A stretch of DNA of 64,000 nt from positions 1-64,000 of the forward strand of contig NZ_JAQUVZ010000004.1 of the NCBI RefSeq assembly GCF_028693135.1, given 5' to 3'. The position numbers and the translations under genes were made by a program. The notes under the pieces are model-generated. The model saw only the letters and a list, made by a program, of their open reading frames with translations. It did no database searches and was not told where the DNA came from. Origin of the DNA: Methanosarcina sp. GTDB lineage: Archaea > Halobacteriota > Methanosarcinia > Methanosarcinales > Methanosarcinaceae. Each line of letters begins with the position of its first letter. Within the stretch, counting starts at the first letter, position 1. Below are positions 35,521 to 47,402 of this stretch, in pieces.

Positions 35521-37479
35521 ATGAAACTTGGTTTAGGAATCGATACTGGTGGGACATACACTGACGCCGTTTTAATGAACCTTGCAGACGGCAGCATTCT
35601 TGATTCTAATAAAGCACTAACTACGCATTCCAATCTGGTTGAAGGGATAGAAAAAGTAGTTGCAGGCTTAAAACAGGAGTATCTGGAGGATATAAAACTT
35701 GTTTCGGTATCCACAACTCTTTCTACAAACTCCACACTGGAAGGCAAAGGCCATCCTGCAGGCCTGATTCTGGTAGGCTATAAAGTCAATGGAAATATCC
35801 CGGCTAGTGAGATAATTTCCATAGATGGCGGCCACGATTCAAAAGGAAACGAAGTTAGTTGCCTTGAACTTAATTCTGCGGAACAATTCGTTAACAGCAC
35901 CAGAGGCAGGCTCTTTTCATATGCCGTATCTTCTTATTTTTCCGTACGGAACCCGGAACATGAGCTTTCAGTAAAAAAAGCAATAGAAAGGTTGACCGAT
36001 AAGCCTGTTGTCTGCGGGCACGAACTTTCCCTGAGCCTGGGAGCTTACGAAAGGGCAGTAACTGCAGTTCTGAACGCTCGCTTGATCCCGATAACCACTC
36101 AGTTCATCCGGGCCGTTCTATCGGTAATGGAAGCACGAAATATCAAAGCTCCCATGATGGTAATGAAATGCGACGGTTCCCTTGCCCGCATTGAAGAGGC
36201 TCTTGAAAAGCCCGTAGAGTCTATTTTTTCAGGCCCTGCCGCAAGCCTTGTAGGGGCTGCCCATATAAGCGGCTTGAAAACCTGCGTGGCTGTGGATGTG
36301 GGAGGCACGAGCACCGATATTGCTCTGATAGAGGGCGGAGTTCCCGAGATCAGTGAAAATGGGGCTGTAGTGGGAAACTGGAAAACTATGGTCAGGGCGG
36401 TCAGGATCAGAACCTCGGCTATGGGAGGGGACAGCCACGTCGGGGTACAGAGAAAAATCTATATTGGCCCGAACAGGGTTATTCCTCTCTGCCTTGCAGC
36501 TTCAGACTATCCTTTCCTTGAAGACAAGTTGAGGAAAGCTGAAAAAATTTCGGACAGGATAATGGATGATATTTTCCAGCCAGCAAGTTTCTTTGTCAGA
36601 AGCGGGAATGCGGGGGCAGATGATGACGTACATGCTCTTAATTACTCCATCGAATTTGAACTGGAAAATTATGAACGTCAGATCTTTGATGTTATAGGAT
36701 ATGAGCCGGTTTCGGTATCCGATATTTCTGAAACAGTTGGAAAACATCCTCTGCAGTTTGTAAAGGCTCTGCGTTCTCTGGTCCAGAAGCGCTGCATCTA
36801 CCATATAGGTTTCACACCTACGGATGCCCTCCATGTGCTTGGAGAGTATGAAATGTGGAACAGTACTGCTTCCTGGCTGGGAGCAAAAATTCTTGGCAAC
36901 TATCTCGGGCTGGATCCTGAAAGTTTTTCCCGGGAAATAAAACGAAATTTTGCAAAAAATATTGCTCTTGACCTGCTGGCATTCTTTGCCAAAGACTTCA
37001 AGCGGGAAGACCTTGAAAAACTGCTGGAAAACACTCGCTTCACAAAGTTCAAAATCAATATTCCGGTCGTAATGATCGGAGCGCCTGTCAAAGCCTATGT
37101 GCCCGAACTCAGAGAATTTATCGATGCGGATATCAGGGTTCCCGAATTCCATGAAGTGGGCAATGCCGCAGGAGCCCTGGCTGGTAACGTCATCAAGAGA
37201 AGTGAAATTTTAATTCGGCCGGTAGGTTTCGGAACCGAGCAGTATCATGTGTTCTCTGAAGTAGAAAGGAAGGTTGCAGATAATTATCTTGAGGCTGTGG
37301 ATTATGGGACGGAGCTTATGGAAAAACTGATTTTCGATCATATGGATGGGTACGGGCTGCAGAAAGATCAGATCCGTTTTGACTTTGAAAGAAAGGATTT
37401 CAATCCTGGTTTCGGAGCCCATAAAGAGACTCGTTTGACGGGGCTTGGTATAGGAAACCCTTTGAGGCTGGAGCAGTAA
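35521..37479 (+). CDS. Hydantoinase/oxoprolinase (HyuA)-family protein
   Basis: 652 residues. The N-terminal ASKHA-type phosphate loop LGLGIDTGGTYTDAVL and a second VAVDVGGTSTDIALIEGG mark an ATP-dependent hydantoinase or 5-oxoprolinase A-type subunit. The conserved SIFSGPAASLVGA and RTSAMGGDSHVG are present. No B subunit adjoins, and the C-terminal 200 residues differ from bacterial HyuA. The substrate is therefore uncertain. Archaeal members often occur alone. It is monocistronic, with rbcL downstream under its own promoter. Confidence 0.85.
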   Translation: MKLGLGIDTGGTYTDAVLMNLADGSILDSNKALTTHSNLVEGIEKVVAGLKQEYLEDIKLVSVSTTLSTNSTLEGKGHPAGLILVGYKVNGNIPASEIISIDGGHDSKGNEVSCLELNSAEQFVNSTRGRLFSYAVSSYFSVRNPEHELSVKKAIERLTDKPVVCGHELSLSLGAYERAVTAVLNARLIPITTQFIRAVLSVMEARNIKAPMMVMKCDGSLARIEEALEKPVESIFSGPAASLVGAAHISGLKTCVAVDVGGTSTDIALIEGGVPEISENGAVVGNWKTMVRAVRIRTSAMGGDSHVGVQRKIYIGPNRVIPLCLAASDYPFLEDKLRKAEKISDRIMDDIFQPASFFVRSGNAGADDDVHALNYSIEFELENYERQIFDVIGYEPVSVSDISETVGKHPLQFVKALRSLVQKRCIYHIGFTPTDALHVLGEYEMWNSTASWLGAKILGNYLGLDPESFSREIKRNFAKNIALDLLAFFAKDFKREDLEKLLENTRFTKFKINIPVVMIGAPVKAYVPELREFIDADIRVPEFHEVGNAAGALAGNVIKRSEILIRPVGFGTEQYHVFSEVERKVADNYLEAVDYGTELMEKLIFDHMDGYGLQKDQIRFDFERKDFNPGFGAHKETRLTGLGIGNPLRLEQ

Positions 37480-37738
37480 CGAACCTTAAAAGTAAAGAAC
37501 CTTAAAAGTATTTTCCAATTAGAGAGCTGACCTTATCAGGGGATTATAAAAGATTTCCGAATAGGACTTCAGTTCTCATAATATCCTTTTTGTTTCCTTT
37601 CCCTTTTTCTGGAGATTACAGGAGTTCCCTCTTTTTTCCTTCTCCTCCAGCCCCTTTTCCCGTTCGGTCAGGTTTTTCGGTTCTGATAAACAAATTTTTA
37701 TTTATGTTTAGTTACCTCCTTCTATCAGAACTATTATT

Positions 37739-37747
37739 CTATATAAC
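37739..37747 (+). promoter_or_regulatory. TATA box for rbcL
   Basis: CTATATAAC lies about 50 bases before the rbcL ATG, in an A+T-rich stretch after a C+T-rich region. The Shine-Dalgarno AAAGGAGTGA (37777-37786) follows. Confidence 0.5.
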
Positions 37748-37792
37748 TGAATTTTATTCTGTAAAAGTGCTTATTCCAAAGGAGTGAAGAAA

Positions 37793-39079
37793 ATGCGCAG
37801 GGACTACATAGACAGGGACTATAGCCCAAAAGACACAGATCTGATCTGTGAATTCCATATCGAACCGTCGGCAGGAGTGAATTTTGAGGAAGCTGCCACC
37901 CACATGGCAGGGGAAAGCTCTATAGACTCCTGGACTGAGATTTCCACATTGAGTCCCGAACTTGCAGCGAAATTAAAACCTCACGTTTTTTACCTGGACG
38001 AAGAATCACAGACCGTAAGGGTGGCTTACTCGGAAGACCTTTTTGAACTGGGTTCCGTCCCCCAGGTGCTGAGTGCTGTTGCAGGAAACATCTTCAGTAT
38101 GAAAATCGTTGACAACCTCAGGCTGCAGGATATAGCCTTTCCCAGGTCAATGCTCCGCGAGTTCAAAGGTCCGAACTTCGGGCTGCAGGGGATCAGGAAA
38201 CTTGTGGGTGTGTATGACCGCCCCCTTATCGGGACTATCGTTAAGCCGAAGGTAGGCTTGACCTCTGAGAAACATGCGGAAGTTGCGTACAATTCTTTTG
38301 CCGGAGGCTGTGACCTCGTTAAAGATGATGAGAACCTTACCGACCAGAAGTTCAATGGCTTTGACAGAAGGGCTGAACTCACCCTGAAAATCGCAGAAAA
38401 AGCTGAAGTCGAGACTGGGGAGAAGAAGATGTATCTCTGCAACATCACAGCCCCGACCTGTAAGGAAATGTTCCGGCGCTTAAATGTCCTCAAAGACCTA
38501 GGGGCCAGCTATGCAATGATCGATATCGTGCCGGTAGGCTGGACTGCTCTTCAGACCCTGCGGGAAGAGGCTGAAGATGCGGGTCTTGCCCTTCATGCCC
38601 ACCGCTGCATGCATTCAGCGTATACTCGAAACCCCCGCCATGGGATAAGCATGGTTCTCGTTGCCAAGCTCTGCAGGTTGATAGGGCTTGACCAGCTCCA
38701 TATAGGCACGGTTGTCGGGAAGATGCACGGAGAGAAGCATGAAGTCCTGTCTCTAAGGGACGAGTGCGTGCTCGAGAAAGTGCCTGCGGATGAGAGCCAG
38801 CATGTTCTTACCCAGGACTGGGGGGGATTAAAGCCAATGTTCCCGGTAGCATCCGGAGGGCTCGCTCCTACAATGATTCCTGACCTTTACTCCATCTTCG
38901 GAAAAGATGTTATTATGCAATTCGGTGGCGGAATCCATGCGCATCCGATGGGTACGGCAGCCGGAGCTACTGCCTGCAGGCAGGCTCTTGATGCAAGCCT
39001 TGAAGGAGTCAGCATGCAGGACTATGCAAAGGACCACAAAGAACTTGAAGCTGCTCTCGGGAAGTGGCTTCAGAAATAA
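37793..39079 (+). CDS. rbcL: Ribulose-bisphosphate carboxylase, type III
   Basis: This archaeal RuBisCO acts in AMP/nucleoside salvage, turning ribulose-1,5-bisphosphate and CO2 into 3-phosphoglycerate rather than in a Calvin cycle. Active-site blocks: GTIVKPKVGLT (proton-abstracting Lys), GGCDLVKDDENLTD (carbamylated Lys with Asp-Asp-Glu), HAHRCMHSAYTR, loop-6-type VGKMHGEK, and phosphate site VASGGLAPTM / FGGGIHAHPMG. ATG 37793, not GTG 37784, is favoured by the Shine-Dalgarno AAAGGAGTGA. 428 residues. Neighbours hyuA-like and sua5 have no obvious pathway link. Confidence 0.96.
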   Translation: MRRDYIDRDYSPKDTDLICEFHIEPSAGVNFEEAATHMAGESSIDSWTEISTLSPELAAKLKPHVFYLDEESQTVRVAYSEDLFELGSVPQVLSAVAGNIFSMKIVDNLRLQDIAFPRSMLREFKGPNFGLQGIRKLVGVYDRPLIGTIVKPKVGLTSEKHAEVAYNSFAGGCDLVKDDENLTDQKFNGFDRRAELTLKIAEKAEVETGEKKMYLCNITAPTCKEMFRRLNVLKDLGASYAMIDIVPVGWTALQTLREEAEDAGLALHAHRCMHSAYTRNPRHGISMVLVAKLCRLIGLDQLHIGTVVGKMHGEKHEVLSLRDECVLEKVPADESQHVLTQDWGGLKPMFPVASGGLAPTMIPDLYSIFGKDVIMQFGGGIHAHPMGTAAGATACRQALDASLEGVSMQDYAKDHKELEAALGKWLQK

Positions 39080-39189
39080 GCTACGCAGCGACCAGGATGT
39101 ATAATAAGAACCAGTTGCTAAGAGCAATTTACAAGCTGTAAAACACATAAACAATAGCAGGATACTTATCAATAAGGAGTTTACCTTCG

Positions 39190-40281
39190 GTGCAGGCAGA
39201 AAACGGAAATAAAATAAAGACCCGGATTTTCCGGATCTCTGAAGAGAACTTTGACGTCATTCTTGAAGAGGCTGCGGCGATTATCAGAAGGGGCGGGACA
39301 GTTGCCTTCCCCACGGAAACTGTTTATGGGCTTGGAGCTGACGGGTTGGACCCTGATGCTGTCCGGAAAATCTTTGAAGCAAAGGAACGCCCGCCTGGCA
39401 ATCCTCTTAGCCTGCTCGTCCATTCCAGGGAAGACCTCGGAAAGATTACAAAAAACATCCCTGAAAAAGCTTTCAGGCTTATGGACGCTTTCTGGCCTGG
39501 GCCCCTTACGATTGTTCTGGAGAAAAATGACATTGTCCCGGGAATTACCTCGGGAAACCTGCCGTCGATAGGGCTCCGCATGCCTGACCACAGGATTCCT
39601 CTGGAGCTTATAAAGAGGGCAGGCACTCCTCTGGCTGCTCCGAGTGCGAACCTCTCGGGAAAGCCCAGTCCCAGTCTGGCAGCCCATGTCCTGGCTGACC
39701 TTACAGGCAGAATTGATGCGGTTATTGACGGAGGGGGAGCAGCTATAGGGCTTGAGTCAACTGTTGTTGATATGACAGTTGAACCTCCGGTGGTGTTGCG
39801 GCCCGGAGCCGTGGGAATTGAAGAGCTTGAAAGGGTTATAGGTAAAGTCAGGTCCGCTTATGGGGGGACTGAAGCTGGGACTGGAGGGGCTATGCCTGAA
39901 AAGCAGGCAGGTCAGAAATACGGGCATTATGCCCCGGATGCGCAGGTCGTGCTTATGGAAGGGGAAATGAAAAAAGTTTCCGAAAAGATTGATACCCTGC
40001 TCGAAAATTACCGACGCGAGGGCAAGAAAGTCGGACTTCTGCTTAGCGATGAGACCGCAGGCTTTTTTGCTTCTGAAAGATTGAGTGCATATGAATGCTT
40101 TTTACTGGGGTCCCGCGAAGAGCCTGAGGAAGCTGCCAGAAGACTATTTGAAGGGCTCAGGGTTCTGGACACGAAAAGTCTGGATGTAATTCTGGCTGAC
40201 GGCTCTTTTTCCCCTTCAGGACTTGGAACTGCACTCCTTAACCGGTTAAGAGAAGCTGCCTCCGTAAGGCATGCTGTTTAA
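39190..40281 (+). CDS. sua5: L-threonylcarbamoyladenylate synthase (Sua5)
   Basis: This enzyme makes TC-AMP from threonine, bicarbonate and ATP for tRNA t6A37. The YrdC domain (about 10-210) has GGTVAFPTETVYGLGADG, KERPPGNPLSLLVHS and the SANLSGKPSPS and GLESTVVDMT blocks. The C-terminal Sua5 domain (about 245-360) follows the linker GQKYGHYAPDA. The start is GTG 39190 with AAGGAG ten bases upstream. 363 residues is the long Sua5 form. Confidence 0.94.
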   Translation: MQAENGNKIKTRIFRISEENFDVILEEAAAIIRRGGTVAFPTETVYGLGADGLDPDAVRKIFEAKERPPGNPLSLLVHSREDLGKITKNIPEKAFRLMDAFWPGPLTIVLEKNDIVPGITSGNLPSIGLRMPDHRIPLELIKRAGTPLAAPSANLSGKPSPSLAAHVLADLTGRIDAVIDGGGAAIGLESTVVDMTVEPPVVLRPGAVGIEELERVIGKVRSAYGGTEAGTGGAMPEKQAGQKYGHYAPDAQVVLMEGEMKKVSEKIDTLLENYRREGKKVGLLLSDETAGFFASERLSAYECFLLGSREEPEEAARRLFEGLRVLDTKSLDVILADGSFSPSGLGTALLNRLREAASVRHAV

Positions 40282-40327
40282 GTCGGTTGTACCTGTTAAA
40301 TTGCAATATTATAAGCGAGAATTTGAC

Positions 40328-40366
40328 AGTCAGATTTGATAGTCAGATTTGATAGTCAGATTTGAT
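40328..40366. repeat. Three tandem 13-bp repeats
   Basis: AGTCAGATTTGAT at 40328-40340, 40341-40353 and 40354-40366, with no mismatches. They lie in the 120-bp spacer between sua5 and the small membrane protein. Confidence 0.9.
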
Positions 40367-40401
40367 AGTTATTGATTTTTTAGATACCTGGAGAGATCTT
40401 C

Positions 40402-40647
40402 TTGAAAGCAGAAAAAAAAGAACAGATGGAAAAAATGCGGGCTTATAAAAAAGTTCGGAAGCAGAACAACAAAACAACAGGAGTAAGCCTTGCGATCCTG
40501 GCTGCAGGTCTGCTTTTGAAGACTCTTAATATAGTTATTCTTGGTATTGATGTCGGGTACTATATTCTCTGGGCAGGGGTTTTTGTCTTCTTTGTGACTT
40601 CGATGTCAGGTCTCTTCGCTGCGGGAGCCCTGCGTAAGCAGAAATAA
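40402..40647 (+). CDS. Small two-helix membrane protein
   Basis: 81 residues. A highly charged N-terminal 25 residues (KAEKKEQMEKMRAYKKVRKQ) are followed by two hydrophobic helices, GVSLAILAAGLLLKTLNIVIL and YYILWAGVFVFFVTSMSGLFAA, and a basic end. Start TTG 40402 is seven bases after GGAGAG. It lies 36 bp before the polymerase gene in the same direction and is probably co-transcribed. Family not recognised. Confidence 0.7.
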   Translation: MKAEKKEQMEKMRAYKKVRKQNNKTTGVSLAILAAGLLLKTLNIVILGIDVGYYILWAGVFVFFVTSMSGLFAAGALRKQK

Positions 40648-40683
40648 TCTTTTTCCTTCTTTTCCAAAAAGGGACTTTTCAAC

Positions 40684-43600
40684 ATGGGTGAAACAATTGC
40701 AAGTGAGGAAATGCATGAGTACTTCAATGGGCTTGAGGCAAGGCTAAAAGAGGCAATAGATGTTGCAAATAGGGCTCGGGCCCGGGGTGGAGATCCGAAG
40801 CCCACTGTGGAAATTCCTCTTGCCAAAGACCTTGCAGATAGGGTTGAAAACCTTATAGGAGTCAAAGGGGTTGCTGCAAAGATCCGGGAGCTTGAGGTCA
40901 ACATGTCCAGGGAAGAAGCTGCCCTTGAAATCGGGCGCCAGGTCGCCGAAGGGATGGTAGGAAGCTTTCCAACAAAGAAAGATGCCGTGGAAGCTGCTAT
41001 CCGTGTTTCCATGGCGGTCCTGACCGAAGGGGTAGTTGCAGCTCCTATCGAAGGAATCGATAAGGTAGATCTCGGGAAAAATGACGACGGTTCTCAGTAT
41101 ATCCGGATATTTTATTCGGGACCCATCAGGAGTGCAGGAGGGACTGCGCAGGCGCTTTCCGTGCTGGTTGGCGACTATGTGAGGCGCGGGATAGGAATTG
41201 ATCGCTACAAGCCAAGAGATGAGGAAGTAGAGCGCTATGTGGAAGAAATCCTGCTTTACAAGAGGGTCGCAAGCCTTCAGTACATGCCTTCCGAAGACGA
41301 AATCCGTCTGATAGTCCGGAACTGCCCGGTTTGCATTGACGGGGATCCGACTGAAGAAGCCGAGGTCGAAGGGCACAGGAATCTTGAGAGGATAGGGACA
41401 AACCGTGTCCGGGGGGGAATGTGTCTCGTGCTTGCCGAAGGTCTTGCCCTCAAGGCCCCCAAGGTCAAAAAGCACGTCAACAAGTTGAAGATAGATGGAT
41501 GGGACTGGCTGGAGACACTTATCGGGGGTGCTAAAAGTGAGGAAAGTGCTGAAGATGAGCACAAAAACAAGATCAAGCCAAAGGATAAATATATCCGTGA
41601 CCTGATCGCCGGAAGGCCTGTTTTCTCTCATCCTTCAAGGCCAGGAGGTTTCAGGCTGCGGTACGGGCGGTCAAGAAATACTTCATTTGCTTCGGCAGGA
41701 ATAAGTCCTGCCAGCATGGTCTTGCTTGACGATTTTATAGCTAACGGGACTCAGCTTAAGGTTGAAAGGCCCGGAAAAGCTGCAGCCATGTCTGCCGTGG
41801 ATTCCATAGAGGGACCTACGGTAAGGCTTTTTTCGGGAGACCTTGTCCGTATAGATAATATAAAGGAGGCGTATGAAATTCGCCCACAGGTTGAGGTAAT
41901 TGTTGATATCGGGGAAATTCTGATCAATTATGGGGACTTCCTTGAAAATAATCATCCTCTTATGCCTTCCCCTTATGTTTTCGAATGGTGGCAGTACGAT
42001 TACCAGGCAGCCTGCCCTGAACAAATTCCCGAGGAAGAGCTGAAAAACCCCTCCGCTGCCCTTGCTCTCAGGCTTGCAGAGGAGTTTAATGTGCCGTTGC
42101 ACCCAAAGTTTACCTATCTCTGGCACGACATAAACCGGCACGAGTTTGAAGCTCTCAGAAAATTTGTGGCTGAAAAAGGGAGCTTTCTGGCAGGCGAAGT
42201 GGCTGGGGGAGGAGTCCTTAAACTGCCCCTGGAAGCTTCTCTTGAAGAGGAAATAAAGCCGGTGCTTGAAAAACTCCTAGTCCTGCACAGGGTAAAAAAT
42301 GGAGAAATCCTTATCGAAGAGGCTCTTCCGTTTATTTTCTGCCTTGGGCTTGACAATTCTCTCAAAGAAAAAGCCAGTATGCCAGACATAGATGATATGG
42401 TGGAAGTTGCAGGTGTTTTGAGCGGGTTTAAGGTTTATCCGAGAGCTCCTTCAAGGATAGGGGCACGGATGGGAAGACCGGAAAAATCTAACCTGCGCAA
42501 GATGTCTCCTGCAGCCCAGGTTCTCTTCCCGATAAACAATTCTGGGGGAATTACGCGGAATCTTGTCTCTGCCTCCGACTACACATCCTGCATGAATGCG
42601 AAGATCGGAGAAATTGAAGTGGAATTAGGGCGGAGGGAATGCCCTTCCTGCGGGAAAGAATCTTATTTCTGGCGCTGCGAATGCGGAGAATTCACGAATC
42701 CCAAACTTTCCTGCTCTCGCTGCAAGATCGATGTAAAGGGTGCTGAGACCTGCCCCAAGTGCGGGAAAAAGCTGACTTCCGTTGCAAACGTAAAACTGGA
42801 TTTCCGTTCCATTTACAAGCAGGCTTTTGAGAACTTAGGGGAAAGGGAAAAAAAGGATCTAATTAAGGGAGTAAAGCGGCTCATGAACGGGCAAATGACG
42901 CCCGAGCCCCTGGAAAAAGGAATTCTGCGCGCAAAACATAATGTTTACGTTTTTAAAGATGGGACTATACGCTACGACATGTCAGATATTCCCCTTACTC
43001 ATATCAGGGCTGATGAACTGGGAATTACGGCAGCCAAACTCCGAGAACTCGGGTACAGTGAGGATATTTGTGGAAAACCCCTTGAGAGGGACGATCAGAT
43101 TGTCTGCCTGAAGGTTCAGGATCTTGTGATCTCTTATGATGGGGCTGAGTATATGCTGCGTACTGCAAAATATGTGGATGACCTTCTTGTGAAGTATTAC
43201 AAGATTGAGCCCTATTACAATGCCGAAACTATTCAGGACCTTGTGGGAGCACTGCTCATAGGGCTTGCTCCCCATACTTCCGCAGGAGTACTCGGGCGCC
43301 TTATAGGGTTTACGAGAGCTTCCGTAGGCTATGCTCATCCTTTTTTCCATGCTTCAAAACGCAGGAATTGTGACGGAGATGAAGATTGCATAATGCTTCT
43401 TATGGATGGGATTCTCAATTTTTCCAGGTCATATCTGCCCGACAAAAGGGGGGGGAAGATGGATGCTCCTCTGGTGCTAACTACCAGGATTGACCCCAAG
43501 GAAGTGGATAAGGAAGCCCATAATATTGATGTTTCTGCGTGCTATCCTCTTGAGTTTTACAGGGCTACGCAGGAAATCAAAAATCCCACTGAAATTGAGA

Positions 43601-44136
43601 GTATTATGGACCTGGTTAGCAGCCGGCTTGGGACGCCCGAGCAGTACGAACATTTCATGTTTACCCATGATACATCGGACATTGCTGCAGGCCCTCTTAA
43701 TTCTTCATATAAGACCCTCGGAAGTATGATTGAGAAAATGGAGGCTCAACTCGCCCTGGCTAGCAGGATACGGGCAGTAGACGCACCTGACGTAGCTGAA
43801 AGGGTGCTCAAGTCTCATTTCCTTCCGGACCTGATAGGAAATCTGCGTTCTTTTTCCAGACAGCGGATGCGCTGTATCAAATGTGGAGAAAAATTCAGGC
43901 GTCCCCCCCTTACCGGAGCTTGCCCGAAATGCGGAGGCAATGTGATACTTACCGTGCATGAGGGATCTGTCCGCAAATATCTTGAAATTTCAAAAGAGAT
44001 CGGTGAAAGGTACGGGGTCTCCAGCTATACCAGACAGAGGATAGAGCTTCTTGATTATGATATCAGCTCTCTGTTTGAAAACCACAGGGTTAAACAGCTG
44101 GGACTTTCAGATTTTATGTCCGGGTCTGCGCGCTGA
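40684..44136 (+). CDS. polC: DNA polymerase D (Pol II) large subunit DP2
   Basis: Catalytic subunit of the euryarchaeal replicative polymerase; DP1 is not in the window. 1150 residues, with no intein apparent. The catalytic Asp cluster is in [17 protein letters not shown]. Zinc sites: [18 protein letters not shown] with CSRCK and CPKCGKK (about 640-700), and [20 protein letters not shown] near the C-terminus. The N-terminal helical region begins [24 protein letters not shown]-like C-terminal segment, KQLGLSDFM, is present. The last gene before a small convergent intergenic region. Confidence 0.97.
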   Translation: MGETIASEEMHEYFNGLEARLKEAIDVANRARARGGDPKPTVEIPLAKDLADRVENLIGVKGVAAKIRELEVNMSREEAALEIGRQVAEGMVGSFPTKKDAVEAAIRVSMAVLTEGVVAAPIEGIDKVDLGKNDDGSQYIRIFYSGPIRSAGGTAQALSVLVGDYVRRGIGIDRYKPRDEEVERYVEEILLYKRVASLQYMPSEDEIRLIVRNCPVCIDGDPTEEAEVEGHRNLERIGTNRVRGGMCLVLAEGLALKAPKVKKHVNKLKIDGWDWLETLIGGAKSEESAEDEHKNKIKPKDKYIRDLIAGRPVFSHPSRPGGFRLRYGRSRNTSFASAGISPASMVLLDDFIANGTQLKVERPGKAAAMSAVDSIEGPTVRLFSGDLVRIDNIKEAYEIRPQVEVIVDIGEILINYGDFLENNHPLMPSPYVFEWWQYDYQAACPEQIPEEELKNPSAALALRLAEEFNVPLHPKFTYLWHDINRHEFEALRKFVAEKGSFLAGEVAGGGVLKLPLEASLEEEIKPVLEKLLVLHRVKNGEILIEEALPFIFCLGLDNSLKEKASMPDIDDMVEVAGVLSGFKVYPRAPSRIGARMGRPEKSNLRKMSPAAQVLFPINNSGGITRNLVSASDYTSCMNAKIGEIEVELGRRECPSCGKESYFWRCECGEFTNPKLSCSRCKIDVKGAETCPKCGKKLTSVANVKLDFRSIYKQAFENLGEREKKDLIKGVKRLMNGQMTPEPLEKGILRAKHNVYVFKDGTIRYDMSDIPLTHIRADELGITAAKLRELGYSEDICGKPLERDDQIVCLKVQDLVISYDGAEYMLRTAKYVDDLLVKYYKIEPYYNAETIQDLVGALLIGLAPHTSAGVLGRLIGFTRASVGYAHPFFHASKRRNCDGDEDCIMLLMDGILNFSRSYLPDKRGGKMDAPLVLTTRIDPKEVDKEAHNIDVSACYPLEFYRATQEIKNPTEIESIMDLVSSRLGTPEQYEHFMFTHDTSDIAAGPLNSSYKTLGSMIEKMEAQLALASRIRAVDAPDVAERVLKSHFLPDLIGNLRSFSRQRMRCIKCGEKFRRPPLTGACPKCGGNVILTVHEGSVRKYLEISKEIGERYGVSSYTRQRIELLDYDISSLFENHRVKQLGLSDFMSGSAR

Positions 44137-44416
44137 GTCAAGAGCAGAGTGTGTTAAGAATATGAAATGACTTCATACGGCTAGCGAGGAGGAGATAGGG
44201 CAGTCTAAAAGTCTGAAGAAATTGGGATGTTTTCAATAATGATCCAGGCTTTTCTGCAGAATTTTTTCTTCAGGAAAAGAGGTCGTTTCATACACCCACA
44301 GCAGGAAACCCGTTAAATCTTTTGATTTAGCGGGCAATTGTCTCTCTTTCTCAGTTTTGTATTAATATTCGGCTCTCTCCAGAGTGCGATTCTAACGCCT
44401 CTCTTACACCGAGTCT
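44137..44416. other. Convergent spacer with a hairpin resembling an IS200/IS605 end
   Basis: Between polC and mmp10, which converge. CCCG plus TAAATC (44309-44319) pairs with GATTTA plus CGGG (44324-44334). The downstream GGGCAATTGTC resembles a degraded GGGTAGTTGAC transposon end. It may instead simply be a shared terminator, since a T-rich stretch follows. Confidence 0.35.
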
Positions 44417-45652
<1,236 letters not shown>

Positions 45653-45841
45653 ATTAAACTTTCGTATTACGAGGATATTACTAATTCTTTTTGGTATGAT
45701 TATCTTTATTGGATATGAACATTTTAATAAAAATACTGTTATACTAATCGTTTTTCGGTAAAATACTTAAATAAGTGGGTATGGGTATTGTCGGTAGTTT
45801 TAAGTAACCTTAAAATGTCCTTTTCCTTTTGATGCCGTTTT

Positions 45842-45852
45842 TTTATATATTT
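45842..45852 (+). promoter_or_regulatory. TATA box of the mcr operon
   Basis: TTTATATATTT lies about 220 bases before the mcrB GTG, with a second A+T-rich box at about 45857-45870. Transcription would start near 45875, leaving a leader of about 200 nt. Confidence 0.5.
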
Positions 45853-45932
45853 TGATAAAAATATATTCTATCTGAATAAAATACCTTTTAAAAAAATACG
45901 TGAATTCATCTAGCTGAGAACACAAAAGATTT

Positions 45933-46040
45933 AAGTACCTTCTAAACGAATGAGATTTCATTGGGAAAGTGGACACTTAAAAACGATGCGGTACTTGATT
46001 TGTGAGTGCTATTTGCACTCGAGTAGGTGACCAGTCCCAA
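45933..46040 (+). promoter_or_regulatory. Structured 5' leader of the mcr operon
   Basis: Three exact pairings can be drawn. AAGTACC (45933-45939) pairs with GGTACTT (45990-45996). TTGGGA (45961-45966) pairs with TCCCAA (46035-46040). The hairpin GAGTGC (46004-46009) pairs with GCACTC (46015-46020). The first two cross, so they form a pseudoknot or are alternatives, as in a switch. The mcrB Shine-Dalgarno AAGGAGGA (46059-46066) lies just outside. Ligand or factor unknown; based on reading only. Confidence 0.45.
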
Positions 46041-46073
46041 AATGATTTTAATAAATTAAGGAGGAAATTATAA

Positions 46074-47378
46074 GTGTCTGACACAGTAGACATCTACGAC
46101 GACAGAGGAAAACTGCTCGAGAGCAATGTCGATATTATGAACCTTGCTCCAACAAGAAACGCAGCAATTAAAAAAATTATATTGGACACCAAGAGGTCCG
46201 TTGCAATCAACCTTGCAGGTATTCAGGGCGCACTTGCAAGCGGCAAGATGGGCGGCAAAGGTCGTCAGATCTTAGGCCGTGGGCTTAACTACGATATCGT
46301 AGGCAACGTTGATGCAATTGCAGCAAGCGTTAAGGATCTTATCAAAGTCGATGAAGGCGACGACGCAAATGTAAAGATCCTCAAGGGCGGAAAGAGCTTG
46401 CTCGTCCAGGTCCCAGAGTCCAGGATACTCTCTGGCGCTGACTACATGTCCGCAACCACCGTCGGTGCAGCAGCAGTCACCCAGACAGTTCTGGATATGT
46501 TCAAAACCGACATGTACGATGCACCCATTGTAAAGTCCGCTATCTGGGGAAGCTACCCACAGACAATGGACCTCATGGGCGGAAACGTTGCAGGTATCCT
46601 GAACATCCCCCAGAACAACGAAGGTCTTGGCTTCTCCCTCAGGAACATTATGGCCAACCACGTTGCAGCAATCACCAACCGCGGTGCAATGAACGCCGCA
46701 GCTCTCTCCTCAATCTATGAACAGTCCGGTATCTTTGAGATGGGTGGCGCAGTTGGTATGTTCGAGAGGCATCAGCTCCTCGGTCTTGCTTGCCAGGGTC
46801 TCAACGCCAACAATGTCGTATACGACACTGTAAAGCAGAACGGTAAGGACGGTACCATTGGAACCGTTATCCAGTCTATTGTCGGAAGGGCAATTGAAGA
46901 CGGTGTAATCTCCGTTGACAAGACCGCACCATCCGGATACAAATTCTACAAGGCAAACGACGTCCCAATGTGGAACGCCTATGCAGCAGCAGGTACCCTT
47001 GCAGCCACTCTTGTGAACTGTGGTGCAGGCCGTGCAGCCCAGAACGTCTCCTCAACACTTCTGTACTTCAACGATATGCTTGAGAAGGAAACCGGTCTCC
47101 CAGGATGCGACTATGGTAAAGTACAGGGTGTCGCAGTAGGATTCTCCTTCTTCAGCCACTCAATCTATGGTGGCGGTGGACCCGGTGTCTTCAACGGTAA
47201 CCACGTCGTTACCAGGCACTCAAGAGGCTTTGCAATCCCCTGCGTATGCGCAGCAGTAGCCCTTGATGCAGGTACTCAGATGTTCACAATCGAATCAACA
47301 TCTGGCCTCATTGGTGACGTGTTTGGTGGAATAAAGGAATTCCGCGAGCCGATTAAGGCAGTTGCAGGAGCGCTCTAA
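46074..47378 (+). CDS. mcrB: Methyl-coenzyme M reductase beta subunit
   Basis: One of three subunits of MCR, which makes methane from methyl-CoM and CoB (alpha2 beta2 gamma2, nickel F430). 434 residues, starting with GTG 46074 behind AAGGAGGA. Conserved blocks include [17 protein letters not shown] and [19 protein letters not shown], the latter shaping the F430/CoB channel. First gene of mcrBDCGA. Codon use is strongly biased, as expected for a very highly expressed gene. Confidence 0.98.
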   Translation: MSDTVDIYDDRGKLLESNVDIMNLAPTRNAAIKKIILDTKRSVAINLAGIQGALASGKMGGKGRQILGRGLNYDIVGNVDAIAASVKDLIKVDEGDDANVKILKGGKSLLVQVPESRILSGADYMSATTVGAAAVTQTVLDMFKTDMYDAPIVKSAIWGSYPQTMDLMGGNVAGILNIPQNNEGLGFSLRNIMANHVAAITNRGAMNAAALSSIYEQSGIFEMGGAVGMFERHQLLGLACQGLNANNVVYDTVKQNGKDGTIGTVIQSIVGRAIEDGVISVDKTAPSGYKFYKANDVPMWNAYAAAGTLAATLVNCGAGRAAQNVSSTLLYFNDMLEKETGLPGCDYGKVQGVAVGFSFFSHSIYGGGGPGVFNGNHVVTRHSRGFAIPCVCAAVALDAGTQMFTIESTSGLIGDVFGGIKEFREPIKAVAGAL

Positions 47379-47402
47379 AAATATAACTCGAAAGGTCTAA
47401 AG

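Noticed and set aside
40684-44136. Intein in DNA polymerase DP2
   Set aside because: The frame is of normal length, and no intein splice motif or endonuclease block interrupts the catalytic region.
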